From the NCBI GenBank assembly GCA_944323935.1, contig CALUUJ010000018.1, forward strand, positions 1 through 33,549: 33,549 bases of DNA. The letters run 5' to 3'. Origin of the DNA: Candidatus Gastranaerophilales bacterium (lineage in GTDB: Bacteria; Cyanobacteriota; Vampirovibrionia; Gastranaerophilales; Gastranaerophilaceae). The translations under genes were made by a program, and so were the position numbers. The notes beneath the pieces were generated by a model, which saw only the letters and a program-made list of their open reading frames with translations, ran no database searches and was not told where the DNA came from. Below are positions 30,348 through 33,549 of this stretch, piece after piece (the stretch's first letter is position 1; each line of letters opens with the position of its first letter).

Positions 30348-31762
30348 TGACTAATCACTCTCATTTAATTGCATATCAAAATATTCCTGAACCATTATTA
30401 ACATTTAACCCAGAAAGAGATGATTGTATCAGTATACATCCATTAAAAGGATTAATTGAATATGGTCCATATAATCAAAAACTTATTGGGAATGCTTTCC
30501 CTATAATTAGAGTTGCTACGATGGGTCCAAAAGGAACTCATAAAATAATATCGGAATTAATAAATCAACTAAAAAGTAGACAAACACCACAAGAAAGAAA
30601 AGAATATCTTATAGATTTTCCAGGATTTAAAAATGTTTTTAAAAGAGATATTGAGATAAACGCAGAAATAAATATTGAAATATCGCAAGAACAAGAAACC
30701 ATAGTTTTAAATGCCGATAAGCCATATAAAAAATTAGCTGATTTGTTTACGCAATTAATATCTAAAATTGCAAATAATAAATATGATTTTGATATCTTAT
30801 ATGTGTATTTACCACAAAATTGGTATCCAACATTTGAATGCAAGGCTGATGAAGATTTTGATCTGCATGATTATATAAAAGCTTTGTGTGTCGGCTATGG
30901 TATACCAACTCAAATCATCAGAGAAAATAAATCATTGCAGTATCCTTGCCAATGCAGTGTAATGTGGCATTTAGGGATTGCTACATATAGTAAAATAACT
31001 GGTGTTCCTTGGAAATTAGCACAAATGTCTCCAGATACGGCTTATATTGGTATGAGTTATGCATTAAGAAATAATAGAGAAAAATCCAAATTCGTCACGT
31101 GTTGTAGTCAAGTTTTTGATGCTGAGGGTTCAGGCATGGAATTTGTTGCTTATGAAACAAGTGATTTTAGATTAGAATCGAGAGATAATCCATATTTATC
31201 AAAAGATGAAATAAGAAGAGTAATGTCTCGCTGTCTGTCAATATACCAAGAAAGGAATGCAGGTAAACCTCCAAAAAATATTGTAATTCATAAATCAACA
31301 GAGTTTAAGGAAGAGGAAGTAGATGGGTGCTATGATGCATTAAAAGTTTGCAGTGATATTGAACTCGTGCAAATTCAACAAAATGTACATTGGAAAGCAA
31401 TTAAAGTAGATGGGAACAATGATATTGCAGGATATCCTGTAAATAGGGGTACAACTTTAAGATTAGATAATGATTTGCTTTTATGGACACAGGGAAATGT
31501 GGATATATCACAGAGGGGTAGACATTTTTACAAAGAAGGACGAGGAATTCCTGAACCAATTTTACTTAAAAGATTTGCAGGACACAATTCCTGGTATGAT
31601 AGTGCACATAGTATTTTAGGATTAAGTAAAATGAATTGGAATAGTGATAGTTTGTACGATAGACTGCCTGTAACTCTTGAATTCGCTCAAAAATTAGCAC
31701 GAACAATAAAACGAATGCCTAATTTAGAAGCCAAACCATATCAATATAGATTTTTTATGTAG
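30347..31762 (+). CDS. Short prokaryotic Argonaute (MID-PIWI) of a SPARSA-type system
   Basis: This 471-residue protein has a normal length for short pAgo with only MID and PIWI domains. The MID domain (about 40-225) includes YGIPTQIIRENK (184-195) and the TGVPWKLA turn (218-225). The PIWI domain begins YIGMSYAL (233-240), where catalytically active Argonautes have G-[IV]-D; here Asp is replaced by Ser, as expected for a slicing-inactive short pAgo. Family C-terminal signature MNWNSDSLYDRLPVTLEFA is present (429-447). It binds guide and target nucleic acid and licenses the partner SIR2 effector. Its start overlaps the SIR2-APAZ stop (TAATG), as in other SPARSA operons. Both genes are AT-rich like the host. 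Confidence 0.92.
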   Translation: MTNHSHLIAYQNIPEPLLTFNPERDDCISIHPLKGLIEYGPYNQKLIGNAFPIIRVATMGPKGTHKIISELINQLKSRQTPQERKEYLIDFPGFKNVFKRDIEINAEINIEISQEQETIVLNADKPYKKLADLFTQLISKIANNKYDFDILYVYLPQNWYPTFECKADEDFDLHDYIKALCVGYGIPTQIIRENKSLQYPCQCSVMWHLGIATYSKITGVPWKLAQMSPDTAYIGMSYALRNNREKSKFVTCCSQVFDAEGSGMEFVAYETSDFRLESRDNPYLSKDEIRRVMSRCLSIYQERNAGKPPKNIVIHKSTEFKEEEVDGCYDALKVCSDIELVQIQQNVHWKAIKVDGNNDIAGYPVNRGTTLRLDNDLLLWTQGNVDISQRGRHFYKEGRGIPEPILLKRFAGHNSWYDSAHSILGLSKMNWNSDSLYDRLPVTLEFAQKLARTIKRMPNLEAKPYQYRFFM

Positions 31763-32050
31763 TAAAGGTCTAAAATATTAAACGATACAGAAGCAAGGTT
31801 TTATTCAAAAATTTTAGAGTTTATTTTGATTAAAATTGTCGAAAGTATGCCTGAAATGGTAGTTTTTGTTCGGAAATTTTGTAATTATTGGCTTCAATCC
31901 AGTTCTTGAAACCGGTAAAGTTTTGATTTTATACAGAAATTTTGCCCCCTTTTTTAAGTTCCTACTTGACTAAATATTCTTAAAACGGATTTTTTGAAAA
32001 ATTGTAAAAGTTGCAATGTTTATCACTTGAGTTTCCATTTAATTACTACA
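31763..32050. other. Spacer between pAgo and BRO genes with a possible coding remnant
   Basis: No complete gene is present. On the minus strand 31830-31928 is open and reads NFTGFKNWIEANNYKISEQK then LPFQAYFRQF, ending TAA. It looks like the C-terminal end of a protein but has no start codon, and its upstream part is in another frame, so it is probably a decayed gene. No strong terminator for the pAgo gene is visible. Confidence 0.35.
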
Positions 32051-32890
32051 TTATTTCTTCTTATTTTTAATCTGCTGTGTTTTGGATTTTTTAGGCAAGA
32101 AGTTGCTATCACTCACAACTTTGCCACCAGTCCGTTCTTCGTATTCTTCTCTTGCGTGCTTAGCAATATTTCCACCAATTTGTGCTGCGTTTTTATTTTC
32201 TTCTAATCCTGTTGCCTGTGTACTTTCTGCGGCTTGTCGGGTTGAAAGTTCAGCTAAAGCTGTAAAAATCAATTCTGCTTCTGACATATGATCTCGTAAA
32301 TTTTGAGATTTCAAACCCTTTAAATTCTTGTGCTCTTTTACACTTAACCCACTCCATTCTTGATGAATTATATTTGTAAGGATTGCAAATTCTTCACTTT
32401 CAGTTATTTCATGGTCTTTCCAATAATCAGTCAATTTGTTTCGGGTTTCCTGTCCCATCATCCGTTGTTGAATCCATTTTTCGGAACGCCCAAGTTTTTG
32501 GTAAGTTTCTCTTGCTCTATCAATTGCAATCGAAGGATCGGACATTTCTTTCATTCTTTCATGACCAACACGTGCAAGCCATAACTTGACAGGCTCAGCT
32601 TTTGGGCTTGGTACGGATTGAACAAGCCTCAAACAACCTTCGACATCAAGTGCATCGGTCTTATAAAACTTGCCATCCGCAGCTTTCATTTTCAGTTGAC
32701 TACAATTTGTAGCCAACTCACTACCTTCTTTCTTTAAACGAGTTTTAAGAACACTCCAGTATTTTCTTGGATTTTCACTTTCAGTTAAAATTGCAATTAA
32801 ATCAACTACAGAAAAATACCACTTTTCTTGTTCTTCGTTATAAGCTGAACGAATGTTATTTTGTTCAAAAATCTTTATCTCATTTTTCAT
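32051..32890 (-). CDS. BRO-N family (phage antirepressor-like) DNA-binding protein
   Basis: The protein has 279 residues. The N-terminal BRO-N domain (about 1-115) reads IKIFEQNNIRSAYNEEQEKWYFSVVDLIAILTES, then a helical part with VQSVPSPKAEPVKLWLARVGHERM. The second half (about 120-245) is a helical domain (RMMGQETRNKLTDYWKDH, AILTNIIHQEWSG, LKGLKSQNLRDHMSEAELIF) common to a widespread family annotated as BRO or DinD-like. The tail is Lys-rich. Members occur in prophages and defence islands and may modulate phage induction or SOS, though the function is unsettled. An AAGGGA ribosome site and an extended -10 (TGGTATAAT, revcomp of 32911-32919) lie upstream. Convergent with the SPARSA genes. 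Confidence 0.85.
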   Translation of the reverse strand: MKNEIKIFEQNNIRSAYNEEQEKWYFSVVDLIAILTESENPRKYWSVLKTRLKKEGSELATNCSQLKMKAADGKFYKTDALDVEGCLRLVQSVPSPKAEPVKLWLARVGHERMKEMSDPSIAIDRARETYQKLGRSEKWIQQRMMGQETRNKLTDYWKDHEITESEEFAILTNIIHQEWSGLSVKEHKNLKGLKSQNLRDHMSEAELIFTALAELSTRQAAESTQATGLEENKNAAQIGGNIAKHAREEYEERTGGKVVSDSNFLPKKSKTQQIKNKKK

Positions 32891-33274
32891 GAATTCAATC
32901 CCTTTTGTCTATTATACCATAAAAAACAATCCTAAATAGGTTGTGATAATTGTGAATGAAATCAATAATTACATACCAGAAAATTATTTATGCAATAAAA
33001 AAGATTCAAGCTCTTCATTGTAGGATGTTATCCACAAATTGTTATTTTTTTAATTTAATATATCAGATGATAAATCCAAAAATTTATTAAAGACGGAAAT
33101 TAAAGAAGCTTTCTTAGTAAGGTTGGGATTAATTAACATAAAAAAAGAAAAAGTCGAAGAAATTTTTAATCAGAAATAAAAATTATCTCTTTACTCAATG
33201 TAATTTATTCTGTTTTGCATACAAATCGATACAATATGTTTGTAGTACTATTATTAATAATAGGAGTGTATTAA
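32891..33274. other. AT-rich intergenic stretch
   Basis: No complete gene is present. It holds the BRO gene promoter on the minus strand, one consensus DnaA-box-like TTATCCACA at 33028-33036, and a 41-codon open stretch without a start codon (33054-33179) that may be a remnant. A TAGGAG ribosome site (33261-33266) belongs to the next gene. Confidence 0.4.
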
Positions 33275-33549
33275 ATGAGTTTTTTATTTTTTATTGTTTT
33301 AATAATTTTCATTGTTACAATTTCAAATAATAATAAAAATACTCAAAATAGCAATACTGAATATCAAACTAATGCATATTCTAACCCAACATATAACCAA
33401 CATTATTCTAGTAGAAGCTCTGCCCCACAACTTAAATTTTATTCAAAAAAAGATACTGTTGAATTATTTGGCTATACAATTACAAATTCTTTATTTTATA
33501 CCAGTACTTCTAAATCAGATATGCCATTTGCTATATATACAAAATCAAC
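33275..33549 (+). CDS. Start of a membrane-anchored protein, possibly TerB-N domain
   Basis: The frame is open to the window end (91 codons). A hydrophobic N-terminus (about residues 3-16, FLFFIVLIIFIVTI) is followed by an Asn/Ser/Tyr-rich linker (17-50). Then comes KKDTVELFGYTITNSLFYTSTS, which resembles the opening strand pair of TerB-N domains (GYxIxxxLxYxxS). TerB-N proteins occur in tellurium-resistance and phage-defence loci. The TAGGAG ribosome site 8 bases upstream makes the start firm; the domain call is tentative since most of the protein lies outside the window. Confidence 0.5.
   Translation, partial: MSFLFFIVLIIFIVTISNNNKNTQNSNTEYQTNAYSNPTYNQHYSSRSSAPQLKFYSKKDTVELFGYTITNSLFYTSTSKSDMPFAIYTKS

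Noticed and set aside
33028..33036. DnaA box TTATCCACA as a sign of an origin
   Set aside because: Only a single box, no cluster, no dnaA/dnaN neighbours; a similar box occurs by chance inside a coding gene at 20247-20255.
33054..33179. 41-codon frame with helical, charged residues
   Set aside because: No start codon or ribosome site; kept only as a possible remnant in the region description.

Overview
The window is AT-rich, Gram-negative-type bacterial chromosome. The gene content best fits a gut-associated, non-photosynthetic relative of Cyanobacteria (Melainabacteria/Vampirovibrionia, probably Gastranaerophilales). The reasons are a long NusB of cyanobacterial length, an OstA/LptD-like outer-membrane protein beside an EnvC/LytM-type peptidase, and several lineage-restricted unknown proteins. 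This placement is an inference from gene content; no rRNA is present.

Layout. 1-6.4 kb: the 3' end of nusA, a SIMPL-domain protein, a radical-SAM gene overlapping a frameshifted family-2 glycosyltransferase, an lrgA-lrgB pair, then ftsY-nusB and tRNA-Gln(TTG). 6.5-11.4 kb: a 1464-residue helical protein of unknown function and a small HTH protein, separated by a 19-bp palindrome. 11.5-13.5 kb: a compact metal/stress module made of csoR, a 45-residue metallothionein-like gene with two CsoR-type operators on its promoter, and a divergent HxlR regulator/MBL-fold hydrolase pair. 13.4-16.2 kb: a repeat-bearing intergenic stretch, tRNA-Ser(GGA), an XRE regulator and an exported phospholipase-D-like protein. 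16.2-20.3 kb: an envelope cluster (LptD-like, LytM peptidase, a 33-residue membrane peptide, 5-formyl-THF cyclo-ligase). 20.4-26 kb: an alpha-glucan phosphorylase homologue lacking the usual PLP lysine, a SerB-like phosphatase, an HExxH protein, and glmS followed by a translationally coupled 52-residue gene. 26.4-27.2 kb: an unknown protein and tRNA-Arg(CCT).

From tRNA-Arg to the end the content becomes accessory: small membrane-protein genes (one frameshifted), decayed stretches, a two-gene SIR2-APAZ/short-Argonaute (SPARSA-type) defence operon, a BRO-N family phage-type protein, and the start of a probable TerB-N-domain gene. This looks like a defence island next to a tRNA gene, although no integrase or att repeat is visible.

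The most notable systems are the SPARSA operon, the CsoR-controlled metallothionein gene with its operator inside the promoter spacer, the PLP-lysine-less phosphorylase homologue, the 1464-residue protein, and three small genes (45, 52 and 33 residues) that are easily missed.
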